A stretch of 64,000 nucleotides of DNA from Clostridia bacterium. GTDB taxonomy: Bacteria > Bacillota > Clostridia > Oscillospirales > Acutalibacteraceae. The stretch is from NCBI GenBank assembly GCA_024404115.1, contig JAKSQM010000003.1:62001-126000 (forward strand), given 5' to 3'. Below, one piece after another: positions 17,442-24,537 of this stretch. Position 1 is the stretch's first letter, and every line of letters starts with the position of its first letter. The translations under genes and the position numbers were made by a program. The notes beneath the pieces are model-generated. The model worked only from the letters and a program-made list of their open reading frames with translations, ran no database searches and was not told the origin of the DNA.

Positions 17442-18461
17442 ATGGCACAGTCAAAACGAATTGAAAAGTGGGATATTCTGAAATTCTTCTTAATTTTCCT
17501 TGTGGTGTTAGGTCATATTATTCAGAATTTCACAGATGAATCAGGCTGGATGAACGGCTTGTTTTTCTGGATGTACACATTCCATATGCCCGTGTTTATT
17601 TTTGTTTCGGGTCTTTTCAGCAAACATACAGTGAACGAAAAAAAGTATAACAAAGTAATTCTTTTCCTCTTCCTGTTCTTTATTTCAAAAATAATTCTTT
17701 TCTTCTCACGCATAATTGCATACGGCACACCGAGCATTTCACTTTTTACTGTCGGCGACCTGCCGTGGTATATGCTTGCAATGTTTTTCTTCCTTTTGAT
17801 TACAATTGCACTTAAAAATTTTGACCCAAAATATATTTTACCGCTGATTATTCTTATATCTTGCGTTGCAGGTTATGACAGCAATGTTGGCGACACTCTT
17901 GCAATAATGAGAGTTATTGTTTTCTATCCGTTCTTCTATGCAGGCTATTGCCTTGACCCGCAAAAGGTTGCAGATTTTTCTGAGAAGAAATGGGTAAAAA
18001 TTGCATCAGCTGTTATCCTTGTTGTTTTCACAGTTCTTGTGTTTGCAAAGGGCAGATTCTTCCATCAGTTCAAGCCTCTTATTACTGGCAGAAGAGCGTT
18101 CGTTTCCCTCGGCAAATACGAAAAAGCAGGCGGCGCATTAAGGCTTCTTTATTACATAATCGTTACCCTCGTTGGCGGCTCAGTTGTTTGCCTTACACCC
18201 AATAAGCTCACCGACCGCAAGATTATTTCAACCTTTGGCACACGCTCACTTCAGGTTTATATGCTTCACTATGTGTTCATTCATTTTGTTGATGGCAGAC
18301 TTTCAAATGTTGTTTCTCACATTCCCGAAGAGGTGTGGTTTGTTCCCTTTGCAATTATCGTTACAGTTATCTGTTCGCTTAAAATATGGGAGCCGATTTT
18401 CAATGTGATTATGAACCCCGAAAAGCCGCTGGCAAAATTAAAAAAGAATAAAAAAGACTAA
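17442..18461 (+). CDS. Acyltransferase family 3 membrane protein
   Basis: The ATG at 17442 follows GGAGG by seven bases and gives 339 residues with about ten membrane segments. The N-terminus KRIEKWDILKFFLIFLVVLGHI and the TFHMPVFIFVSGLFS segment are signatures of the acyltransferase-3 (OatA/WecH-like) family, which moves acetyl or other acyl groups onto extracytoplasmic sugars. It begins 14 bp after the apiosidase-like gene, so it may modify cell-surface glycans; a link to the hydrolase substrate is only suggested by position. Confidence 0.88.
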   Translation: MAQSKRIEKWDILKFFLIFLVVLGHIIQNFTDESGWMNGLFFWMYTFHMPVFIFVSGLFSKHTVNEKKYNKVILFLFLFFISKIILFFSRIIAYGTPSISLFTVGDLPWYMLAMFFFLLITIALKNFDPKYILPLIILISCVAGYDSNVGDTLAIMRVIVFYPFFYAGYCLDPQKVADFSEKKWVKIASAVILVVFTVLVFAKGRFFHQFKPLITGRRAFVSLGKYEKAGGALRLLYYIIVTLVGGSVVCLTPNKLTDRKIISTFGTRSLQVYMLHYVFIHFVDGRLSNVVSHIPEEVWFVPFAIIVTVICSLKIWEPIFNVIMNPEKPLAKLKKNKKD

Positions 18462-18463
18462 AA

Positions 18464-18504
18464 AAATAGCTATGGGAATTTCGGTTCTCATAGCTATTTC
18501 TATA
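18464..18504. terminator. Bidirectional terminator between convergent genes
   Basis: An 11-bp stem AAATAGCTATG/CATAGCTATTT (18464-18474 with 18489-18499), extended by GGAA/TTCT pairs, is flanked by A- and T-rich runs and sits between two converging genes. Confidence 0.85.
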
Positions 18505-18518
18505 TCATTTATTTTGCG

Positions 18519-19646
18519 TTAATCAGAATATACTTCCTTAATCTGTTCAAGGTATCCGTAGCCGTATAAATCGTCTGGCTGCAAATAGCTTGTTTCTGTC
18601 CACTCGTTCCAGCTGTTTACTGTAATAAGCGGAGCTTTCATGTTGCCATCTTCAAGAGATTTGTCTGCAAAATCCTTGATTTTCCGGCAGGCATAGCCGA
18701 ATGCTTCGGGTGTGTTGCCAGTTACAACACCAGGGATGAATTTGTGGAATCGGACATTGTTATCCCAGCCCACAGAAAGATTTGGATAGAACGGAATGTT
18801 GATTTCCTTATCTGTGTTTTCAATGCTTTCTGTGTATTCATCGGTGAGCTTTTTGTAGTCGCCGTCAAAGCGGATGGATGCGCCCCAGTTGTAGCTTGTA
18901 ACAGAGTCAAATCCAAGGTAATCATAAACCTCTTTAAGACCTTTGCCGTAGCAGGGGTCGCTTTCGTCAAGCCAGCCGTATGTTCTTCTGTCCCAGTGAA
19001 CAGCCTGCATATGAAGTCCCTTAAAGCCTGCTGCAACAGTTTTTCTGCGGAATTCCTCAATGCCCTCACGGCATTCTTTAGTTGAGGGGAACGATCTGAT
19101 AAAATTATCAAGGTCAAAAATCATATAAACAGGGCATCCGTCAATTGTGTAATAATTTTCTTTGCTGAAATATTTTTCAATAGTTCTGTCGCAGATTTTT
19201 GAAAAAATCTCAGGTGTAACACTACCTTTCCAGATAACCGTGTCAAGATCGTCAGAGGAGTTGCGCTTATCCCAAAGATGTGTGGCGTTGTGGTTTGCCC
19301 ACATAAGATAAAATTTCATATCCTTGTTGTTTCTTGCCTTGAGGAATCCGTCATTAAGGCAGTTTTCAAGGAACGGTCTGTCATCAAACCAGTACCAGTC
19401 ATAAATGAAAACATTAACGCCGTAATCTGTTGCGCAGTTAATCTGCATTTCCATAATTCGGCTGTCTGCCTCGTTCACATATCCCCATAAGGGCTTTCTC
19501 GGCCAGCGGCATCCCTCATAGCCTTTGTCTGTCATGGCTTTAACTGTCTGCCATTCGCCGTATCCCTCAGGCCAGAAAATGCGGGTTCTGCCCTCATCAC
19601 CTGTGTATGACGGCCAGATAAAAGCTGCTATATCGTATTTATTCAT
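18519..19646 (-). CDS. GH99-like (WbsX-type) endo-glycosidase, cytoplasmic
   Basis: The ATG at 19646, with AGGAAG eight bases upstream, gives 375 residues; a GTG three codons earlier is the other option. The sequence matches the glycosyltransferase WbsX / GH99-like group: AAFIWPSYTGDEG, WGYVNEADSRIMEMQINCATDYGVNVFIYDWYWF, FYLMWANHN and the C-terminal TVNSWNEWTE. Characterised GH99 enzymes are endo-alpha-mannosidases/mannanases, but the WbsX-like branch is poorly characterised. No signal peptide. It is transcribed alone, towards the acyltransferase gene. Confidence 0.85.
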   Translation of the reverse strand: MNKYDIAAFIWPSYTGDEGRTRIFWPEGYGEWQTVKAMTDKGYEGCRWPRKPLWGYVNEADSRIMEMQINCATDYGVNVFIYDWYWFDDRPFLENCLNDGFLKARNNKDMKFYLMWANHNATHLWDKRNSSDDLDTVIWKGSVTPEIFSKICDRTIEKYFSKENYYTIDGCPVYMIFDLDNFIRSFPSTKECREGIEEFRRKTVAAGFKGLHMQAVHWDRRTYGWLDESDPCYGKGLKEVYDYLGFDSVTSYNWGASIRFDGDYKKLTDEYTESIENTDKEINIPFYPNLSVGWDNNVRFHKFIPGVVTGNTPEAFGYACRKIKDFADKSLEDGNMKAPLITVNSWNEWTETSYLQPDDLYGYGYLEQIKEVYSD

Positions 19647-19668
19647 AAAAATCACTTCCTTTAAAATG

Positions 19669-19697
19669 AGTTTATCACATTTTCAAAAAATTTACAA
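19669..19697 (-). promoter_or_regulatory. Probable promoter of the GH99-like gene
   Basis: On the minus strand TTGTAA (19692-19697) and TAAACT (19669-19674) are spaced by 17 bp, 23 bp before the ATG. Both boxes deviate from consensus. Confidence 0.5.
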
Positions 19698-19716
19698 TAA
19701 TTTGACATCACTTTTA

Positions 19717-19745
19717 TTGTAAAGCATAAAACACTGTGATATAAT
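19717..19745 (+). promoter_or_regulatory. Sigma-A promoter of the DUF2752/TM2 pair
   Basis: TTGTAA (19717-19722) and TATAAT (19740-19745) are 17 bp apart; the -10 box is 21 bp before the ATG. Confidence 0.78.
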
Positions 19746-19765
19746 CATACAAAGAGGATTTTTAT

Positions 19766-20119
19766 ATGAAAAAAGCCAATACTTTTAACAAAAATTATTT
19801 CGTTATTCTTGCCGTTGCAGTGGGTTATCCTGCGCTGATTGCGGTGTTTTATCTTTTAAAAGTGCCGTGCCTGTTTCAGCACTTTTTAGGTATTCCATGC
19901 TTTGGCTGCGGAATGACAAGGGCATTGCTTTCAGCCTTGAAGCTTGATTTTGTTTCAGCGTTTAAGCTTCATCCAATGTTCTGGTCGGTGCCGATTCTTT
20001 ATATCTTTCTTTTAAAAAACGGCAGGTTTTTCAGCGAAAAGGCAGATAAAATTATACTTCTGCTTATAGCGTCAGGCTTTTTAATCAATTGGTTTATACA
20101 GATTATTATTAAATTTTAA
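19766..20119 (+). CDS. DUF2752 family membrane protein
   Basis: This 117-residue protein has three hydrophobic segments (14-31, 72-84, 92-115) and the DUF2752 signature CFGCGMTRA (45-53) between the first two. The family is widespread in gut bacteria and its role is unknown; the two Cys could bind metal or form a disulfide. It precedes a TM2-domain gene by 16 bp, a frequent pairing. Confidence 0.88.
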   Translation: MKKANTFNKNYFVILAVAVGYPALIAVFYLLKVPCLFQHFLGIPCFGCGMTRALLSALKLDFVSAFKLHPMFWSVPILYIFLLKNGRFFSEKADKIILLLIASGFLINWFIQIIIKF

Positions 20120-20135
20120 ATATTCGGAGGTCATT

Positions 20136-20552
20136 ATGTATTGTAAAAATTGTGGCAGAGAAATGAATGATTTGCAGGATGTTTGCCTTAATTGCGGCGT
20201 TAAAAAAGGCAATGGAACAAGCTATTGTCAGAATTGTGGAAGCAATATGACACCTGATGCCCGCTTCTGCGCAGAGTGCGGTGCGCCCGTTAAAGTGTCA
20301 ATGTTCACTCAGAGAAGCGTCAATAATGCCAACCCCGATTATCTTAACGGCAACGATAAGGTAACAATGGCTCTCATCTGCTTCTTTTTGGGATTCATCG
20401 GCATTCACAACTTTATGCTTGGCGAAAACAAAAAAGGCATACTTAAAATAATTCTTACCCCTTGCTTCGGCATCGGCTACATCCTTTCACTTATTGATTT
20501 TGTTAAAATCCTCACCGATAAATACGAAATCAATAAAGACAGTGCTGTTTGA
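20136..20552 (+). CDS. Double zinc-ribbon TM2-domain membrane protein
   Basis: Two zinc ribbons open this 138-residue protein (Cys3/6/17/20 and Cys31/34/45/48). A TM2 domain follows, with its two membrane helices joined by the conserved turn GIHNFMLGENKKGILKI (about residues 90-106). TM2 proteins are small membrane proteins of unknown biochemical role. TCGGAGG precedes the ATG. Confidence 0.9.
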   Translation: MYCKNCGREMNDLQDVCLNCGVKKGNGTSYCQNCGSNMTPDARFCAECGAPVKVSMFTQRSVNNANPDYLNGNDKVTMALICFFLGFIGIHNFMLGENKKGILKIILTPCFGIGYILSLIDFVKILTDKYEINKDSAV

Positions 20553-20560
20553 TTCTTTGC

Positions 20561-20590
20561 AACCCCGCCATCTGACGGGGTTATTTTTTA
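20561..20590 (+). terminator. Rho-independent terminator after the TM2 gene
   Basis: AACCCCG/CGGGGTT (20561-20567 with 20576-20582) closes an eight-base loop and runs into ATTTTTT. Confidence 0.9.
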
Positions 20591-20608
20591 TAAGAAAGGT
20601 GGAATTTT

Positions 20609-21130
20609 ATGAAAAAAATAATTTCAATTTTTCTTTGTTTGACGCTCGCTTTGTGTTGCTTTTCAATGAATGTTTCAGCTGCCGAAAATAACGAAAAAAT
20701 CACCCTTTATTTAAAGAGTGATTTAAGCGGTGCAACATATGAAAACTGTGAAAGATTTATAGAAATCAAGTCGGGCAATATCGCCCTTGACACTGTGAAT
20801 CGTGATGACCCCGTTTTTGTTTCATCTTATGTGGGCGATGTGTATCTGGATGAGCTTAAAAGCGGCAGAACATATTATGTTGATTACATTTTTATTGCAA
20901 AGGACGGCACACTCCCCGACGAAATCAACGACAGCAATATAGAGTTTGTCTGTGATAAGGGCTGTGAAGCTTTGTGGTATAGCAAGGCTGTTGGCACTGG
21001 CGCAGACGGCAGCAGAATTGAAGTGCTTCTTGTGAACACAAAGGTTCAGGTGAACGGCAATTTTTTCCAGCGATTATTTGGAAAAATCGCCGACGCCATC
21101 GCCAAAATCCTCGCATGGAGTCCGTATTGA
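20609..21130 (+). CDS. Secreted hypothetical protein
   Basis: This 173-residue protein has a classic signal peptide (KKIISIFLCLTLALCCFSMNVSA) with cleavage expected after residues 23-25. The rest is beta-strand-rich and has an amphipathic C-terminus (FFQRLFGKIADAIAKIL). I recognise no family. AAAGGTGG lies nine bases before the ATG. The terminator just upstream suggests either its own weak promoter or read-through from the TM2 gene. A short gap of 137 bp with a terminator follows. Confidence 0.65.
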   Translation: MKKIISIFLCLTLALCCFSMNVSAAENNEKITLYLKSDLSGATYENCERFIEIKSGNIALDTVNRDDPVFVSSYVGDVYLDELKSGRTYYVDYIFIAKDGTLPDEINDSNIEFVCDKGCEALWYSKAVGTGADGSRIEVLLVNTKVQVNGNFFQRLFGKIADAIAKILAWSPY

Positions 21131-21215
21131 TCAAACTAAATAGCTTGATGTAGCAAAAGGAGCTGTAAAAAACTCATCTCCTTATTTTCACGCATAAACG
21201 CACCCAATATAACGA

Positions 21216-21246
21216 AAACAGGGGTGTGATTGCCCCTGTTTTTTTA
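21216..21246 (+). terminator. Rho-independent terminator
   Basis: AAACAGGGG pairs with CCCCTGTTT around a loop of eight bases, followed by a T run (through 21245). The A run on its left could also let it stop the convergent leftward transcript. Confidence 0.88.
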
Positions 21247-21267
21247 CAGTAAATCAGTTGATTTTGT

Positions 21268-21867
21268 TTAAAGAATTTCAATAATATCAGCCTGATAGCC
21301 CATAAGCTCACCAACGGTTGTAATATGGCATTTTATTGTCATTTTGTTACCCTTTGACAAGTTCATTATTTTTTCTTTTTGGCTATCATCCTTGATATAA
21401 AGCTGCATATCATCCAATAAATAGTCATAGTTGTTTTCGCCTGCATTTATAGAAATGTACTTTCCGCTTGCATCTATTAAATAGAGATAGCCTGTTACTT
21501 CTACGTATTCATCTTTGTGCTTGCTTTGAGCTTTCATAGCGTTATTCTTAAGATCGTCAAAAAGCTCGGTTACATTGTATTTATTGTATGAAATAGCTTT
21601 TGTTGTTTTTTCAGGGGCTTTGGTGCTGCTTTCTTGTGTTGCAGTGTCAGAAGTGTTGTTTGATGAAGTGCTTGAATCTTTACCGACAGAACTTCCTATA
21701 CTAATAACTACTATAACGATGATAACCCAAAACCACCATTTCTTATAGAACTTCTTTTTAGGTTTGGATGCCTTTGATTCTGGACTTGAAGCTTCGAGAA
21801 CTGATGAACCGCATTTTGGGCAAAATTGCGCATTTCCAGCATCGTTGCCGCATTTTGGACAAAACAT
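21268..21867 (-). CDS. Zinc-ribbon membrane protein with OB-like (tRNA_anti-like) domain
   Basis: The ATG at 21867 follows GAGGTGATTTTA and gives 199 residues; the frame extends 27 codons further upstream but without a start signal. Cys3/6/16/19 form a zinc ribbon, residues 44-60 a membrane helix, followed by a Ser/Thr-rich linker. The last 100 residues resemble the OB-fold tRNA_anti-like family (VEVTGYLYLIDASGKYISI; MTIKCHITTVGEL). Its promoter contains an inverted repeat and faces the XRE regulator gene, so regulation by that protein is plausible. Confidence 0.7.
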   Translation of the reverse strand: MFCPKCGNDAGNAQFCPKCGSSVLEASSPESKASKPKKKFYKKWWFWVIIVIVVISIGSSVGKDSSTSSNNTSDTATQESSTKAPEKTTKAISYNKYNVTELFDDLKNNAMKAQSKHKDEYVEVTGYLYLIDASGKYISINAGENNYDYLLDDMQLYIKDDSQKEKIMNLSKGNKMTIKCHITTVGELMGYQADIIEIL

Positions 21868-21898
21868 TAAAATCACCTCATATTTATTTTGTACCAAC

Positions 21899-21927
21899 AG
21901 TTTACCGCATTTTGCAGTAAAAGTCAA
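21899..21927 (-). promoter_or_regulatory. Promoter with embedded inverted repeat (possible XRE operator)
   Basis: On the minus strand TTGACT (21922-21927) and TAAACT (21899-21904) are 17 bp apart. The spacer and -10 are covered by the imperfect palindrome TTTACcGC-ATTTT-GCaGTAAA (21901-21921). This is where a repressor would sit. The XRE gene starts 55 bp away on the opposite strand. Confidence 0.65.
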
Positions 21928-21953
21928 TAGCAAAAATATTGAATACATATAAT
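21925..21953 (+). promoter_or_regulatory. Probable weak promoter of the XRE gene
   Basis: A perfect TATAAT lies at 21948-21953; the -35 position 17 bp upstream (CAATAG, 21925-21930) is poor and overlaps the divergent -35, so an activator or competition between the two promoters is conceivable. Confidence 0.4.
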
Positions 21954-21981
21954 ATCATTATAAAGTCTTATGAGGTATTAT

Positions 21982-22179
21982 ATGTATAGCAGAATTAGAG
22001 ATTTAAGAGAAGATCACGATTTAACGCAGAAAGAGCTTGCCAAGGTGCTTAATTGCTCACAGCAGGTATATAGCAATTATGAGTTAGGGCAAAGGGATAT
22101 TCCAACAGATATTCTTATACATCTTGCGTTGTTTTATAATGTTTCAACTGATTATATACTTGGCTTAAAAGATAAATAA
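21982..22179 (+). CDS. XRE-family helix-turn-helix regulator
   Basis: This 65-residue protein is a single HTH_3 domain: DLTQKELAKVLNCSQQVYSNYELGQRDIPTDIL. ATGAGGT lies six bases before the ATG at 21982; an in-frame ATG at 21970 overlaps that binding site and is less likely. The C-terminal LALFYNVSTDYILG motif is typical of short Clostridial phage-repressor-like regulators. A second, closely related copy is at 49581. The likely target is the divergent gene. Confidence 0.88.
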   Translation: MYSRIRDLREDHDLTQKELAKVLNCSQQVYSNYELGQRDIPTDILIHLALFYNVSTDYILGLKDK

Positions 22180-22181
22180 AG

Positions 22182-22214
22182 AAGAGCTTGCCTTGACGGT
22201 AAGCTCTTTCGTTT
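22182..22214. terminator. Bidirectional terminator shared by the XRE gene and the tRNA transcript
   Basis: AAGAGCTT/AAGCTCTT (22182-22189 with 22201-22208) form an 8-bp stem. T-rich tails follow on both strands (TCGTTTT rightward, CTTTATTTAT leftward). Confidence 0.82.
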
Positions 22215-22291
22215 TGGCCCGCCCGAAGAGGTTCGAACTCCCAGTCGTCAGAATCGGAATCTGATGCATTATCCAATTATGCTACGGGCGG
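22215..22291 (-). tRNA. tRNA-Arg (anticodon CCG), CCA encoded
   Basis: The 77-nt cloverleaf folds fully: acceptor stem CCGCCCG/CGGGCGG, D stem GCAT/ATGC, anticodon stem TCAGA/TCTGA enclosing the loop TTCCGAT (anticodon CCG, reading CGG), and T arm with TTCGAAC. The 3' CCA is encoded (22215-22217 on the opposite strand). The 5' end lies only one base after the stop codon of the DUF805 gene on the same strand, so the tRNA is probably cut out of the mRNA by RNase P. Confidence 0.95.
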
Positions 22292-22292
22292 A

Positions 22293-22670
22293 TTATTTTC
22301 TCTTTTTCTTTGTATCTTTTGTGAATTTGCCGAATCCATTATCTTTCTGCTGTGAATCGCTCATGAAAACAAAGAGCAGTGCGAGAAATCCGAGGATGGG
22401 CACCAGAATCACAAAAACAAATGTGCCTTTAATTCCTGTATCGTGCAGTCGCCTTGTCCATAAAGCAAGGCGGGAGGTGAATGTTACAGCAACATAAGCT
22501 ATGCCGAGGGCGAGAAAAACTATGTCAAAGCTTTTAAGGCAAAAGAATCCTGCAATCAGAGCGCCGAGAATAATAAAATCGGGCAGTGCCGCACGCCAGA
22601 ATTCATCTTTCCCCGTGCGTGATTTAAAATCTCTGTCTTTTTCAAAAGCCTTGAAATACTCTTTAAGCAT
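22293..22670 (-). CDS. DUF805 family membrane protein
   Basis: This 125-residue protein has four hydrophobic segments and the DUF805 features: the N-terminal FKAFEKDRDFKSRTGKDEFWRAAL stretch and ALWTRRLHDTGIKG in the middle. Function is unknown. GGAG lies nine bases before the ATG. It has its own promoter and is followed by the tRNA-Arg gene after one base. Confidence 0.9.
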   Translation of the reverse strand: MLKEYFKAFEKDRDFKSRTGKDEFWRAALPDFIILGALIAGFFCLKSFDIVFLALGIAYVAVTFTSRLALWTRRLHDTGIKGTFVFVILVPILGFLALLFVFMSDSQQKDNGFGKFTKDTKKKRK

Positions 22671-22706
22671 CTTGTTTCTCTCCGAAATTTTTAATGTGCG
22701 TTACAT

Positions 22707-22735
22707 ATAATAACATACTATAGAATGATTTTCAA
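22707..22735 (-). promoter_or_regulatory. Sigma-A promoter of DUF805-tRNA-Arg
   Basis: On the minus strand TTGAAA (22730-22735) and TATTAT (22707-22712) are 17 bp apart. Confidence 0.72.
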
Positions 22736-22744
22736 TAACAAGTG

Positions 22745-22773
22745 TTGAATTTTATTTTTCATCGTGATACAAT
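22745..22773 (+). promoter_or_regulatory. Sigma-A promoter of apgM
   Basis: TTGAAT (22745-22750) and TACAAT (22768-22773) are 17 bp apart, 33 bp before the ATG. Confidence 0.75.
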
Positions 22774-22806
22774 AAATCAAACAATTATCCACGGAGGCAG
22801 ACAGTT

Positions 22807-24021
22807 ATGAAATATGTTGTTGTACTTTATGACGGCATGGCAGATTATCCCATTGATGTGCTGGGCGGCAAAACACCTATGATGGTGGCAAACAAGCCGA
22901 TTTTTGATTCACTTGCTCAAAAGGGCGAGGTTGGACTTGTTCGCACAATCGGTGAGGGTCAGAAGCCTGGCAGTGAAATCGGCAACCTTACAGTTATGGG
23001 CTATGACCCAAAAAAATATTTTACAGGCAGATCACCTCTTGAAGCGGTGAGCATCGGCGTTAAAATGGCAGAGGACGATATTGCTCTGCGCTGCAATATT
23101 GTTACCCTTTCAGATGAAGAAAATTATGACGATAAAACTATGGTCGATTATTCCGCAGGTGATATTTCAAGCGAAGAAGCAGCTGAAATCATCAAAACCG
23201 TGCAGGAAAATTTTGGCGGCGGTGAATTTGATTTTTACAGCGGTGTCAGCTACCGTCATTGCCTTATCCACCACAAGGGCACAACTGATTTAGGCAAAAT
23301 GACACCTCCTCACGATATTTCGGGCAAGGTTGTGGGAAGCTATATTTCAACCTCTCCCAACGCCAAAAAGCTTACCGACTTAATGAGAAAGAGCTACGAT
23401 ATTCTTAAAGACCACCCTGTTAATAAAAAGAGAATTGCCGAGGGTAAACGCCCCGCAAACTCAATCTGGCTTTGGGGCGAGGGCACAAGACCTGAGCTGA
23501 CACCTTTTGAAGAGCTTTACGGCGTTAAGGGTACAGTTATTTCTGCTGTTGATTTGCTTAAAGGCATCGGCATTGCCGCAGGCATGAAAACTCCTGAGGT
23601 TGAGGGCGCAACAGGCTATATTGACACAAACTTTGAGGGCAAGGCAGAGGCTGCTGTGAAAGACCTTAAAGATGACTGCGATTTCGCTTATATCCACATT
23701 GAAGCTCCCGACGAATGCGGACACCGCTTTGAGCCTGATAACAAGGTCAAGGCGATTGAATATATTGATTCAAGGGTTCTTCCCATTGTGCTTAAAGGAC
23801 TTGAAGAAATCGGCGAGGATTACAAGATTATGATTCTTCCCGACCATCCTACACCGCTTTCAACAAAGACCCACGCAGGCGACCCTGTTCCCTATATGAT
23901 TTATCAGAAATCAAAGGAGAAAGACAGCGGTGTTCAGTCAATCAACGAAGAGTCTGCAAAGGCAACAGGAATATATCTCGAAGAGGGATACAACTTGATG
24001 AAGAAATTTATAACAAAATAA
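22807..24021 (+). CDS. apgM: Archaeal-type cofactor-independent phosphoglycerate mutase family
   Basis: The 404 residues match the alkaline-phosphatase-superfamily aPGAM group in length and motifs: VVLYDGMADYP at the N-terminus, GSEIGNLTVMGYDP with the expected nucleophilic Ser/Thr region, HIEAPDECGHR and ILPDHPTP with metal-binding His and Asp. Members interconvert 2- and 3-phosphoglycerate. One bacterial branch was proposed to be an alternative homoserine kinase in species lacking thrB. thrC lies 19 kb away here but not beside it, so the choice is open. CGGAGG lies about nine bases before the ATG. Confidence 0.88.
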   Translation: MKYVVVLYDGMADYPIDVLGGKTPMMVANKPIFDSLAQKGEVGLVRTIGEGQKPGSEIGNLTVMGYDPKKYFTGRSPLEAVSIGVKMAEDDIALRCNIVTLSDEENYDDKTMVDYSAGDISSEEAAEIIKTVQENFGGGEFDFYSGVSYRHCLIHHKGTTDLGKMTPPHDISGKVVGSYISTSPNAKKLTDLMRKSYDILKDHPVNKKRIAEGKRPANSIWLWGEGTRPELTPFEELYGVKGTVISAVDLLKGIGIAAGMKTPEVEGATGYIDTNFEGKAEAAVKDLKDDCDFAYIHIEAPDECGHRFEPDNKVKAIEYIDSRVLPIVLKGLEEIGEDYKIMILPDHPTPLSTKTHAGDPVPYMIYQKSKEKDSGVQSINEESAKATGIYLEEGYNLMKKFITK

Positions 24022-24037
24022 ATGAGGATGTCGCAGT

Positions 24038-24314
24038 CGGCACAGGTTCGCAAGGATACTTTTATTTTTGACGGATTATTTTCCCGAATACTGCATCAAA
24101 GCCACATTCGCATACACCAGTATTGCAAAGTGGCTTTTCTTTGTCTTCGAAAAAATTTTCTCATCAAAAATTGCTTTGCACCTTAAAATGATGAATTTTG
24201 CCCGATTTGTGTTCTTTTGCGACGATGTAATACTGGCGTATTGCGAGGAGCAAAGGGGCGCAAGGCGGGTGAAAGGCGCATTTTAAGGAAAAGTAGCTTT
24301 GTGAATCTGTGCCG
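24038..24314. repeat. 277-bp imperfect inverted-repeat (foldback/MITE-like) element
   Basis: The outer ends are 26-bp inverted repeats with 22 matches (24038-24063 and 24289-24314, beginning CGGCACAG). An inner pair (24107-24128 and 24226-24246) is also inverted, sharing CCAGTATT/AATACTGG within longer matches. An extra local hairpin AAGCCAC/GTGGCTT lies around 24099-24136. The whole stretch can fold on itself. No clear target duplication flanks it. A 72-codon reading frame inside (24068-24286) follows the repeat structure and is not believed to be a gene. It may be a non-autonomous mobile repeat or a structured RNA. Confidence 0.7.
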
Positions 24315-24351
24315 TAAGCGCAGACCGAAAAGTAAAAATAAATAAAATAAA

Positions 24352-24400
24352 AAAGATGGTTTTAAAAGTAAAAGTTACTGTTTAAGACCATCTTTATTTT
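24352..24400. terminator. Bidirectional terminator between apgM and the leftward membrane-protein gene
   Basis: AAAGATGGTTTTAAA (24352-24366) pairs with TTTAAGACCATCTTT (24381-24395), one G-T pair, followed by ATTTTATT; an A-rich run lies on its left side. Confidence 0.85.
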
Positions 24401-24411
24401 ATTGTGAAGTT

Positions 24412-24501
24412 TTATTTAATAATTGGTTTTACTTTTCTAAGAATTTTTTCGCCTTTGCAGTATCTATATACAGCATCAGGCGAGAAAAATCCTTTCTGCA
24501 T
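24412..24501 (-). CDS. Possible 29-residue peptide, low confidence
   Basis: A short frame (ATG at 24501, TAA at 24412) encodes a basic peptide, MQKGFFSPDAVYRYC and onward. It lies just downstream of the membrane-protein gene on the same strand, but the upstream AGAGG is about 15 bases away, too far for a good ribosome binding site. Apart from this and the terminator, nothing is seen in the 220 bp between the repeat element and the next gene. Confidence 0.2.
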   Translation of the reverse strand: MQKGFFSPDAVYRYCKGEKILRKVKPIIK

Positions 24502-24537
24502 CTAAATTCGACAGCCTCTTGGCTACATTGCTTTTAA

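Noticed and set aside
24068-24286. 72-codon rightward reading frame
   Set aside because: It lies almost entirely inside the inverted-repeat element, has no ribosome binding site and its sequence follows the repeat arms.
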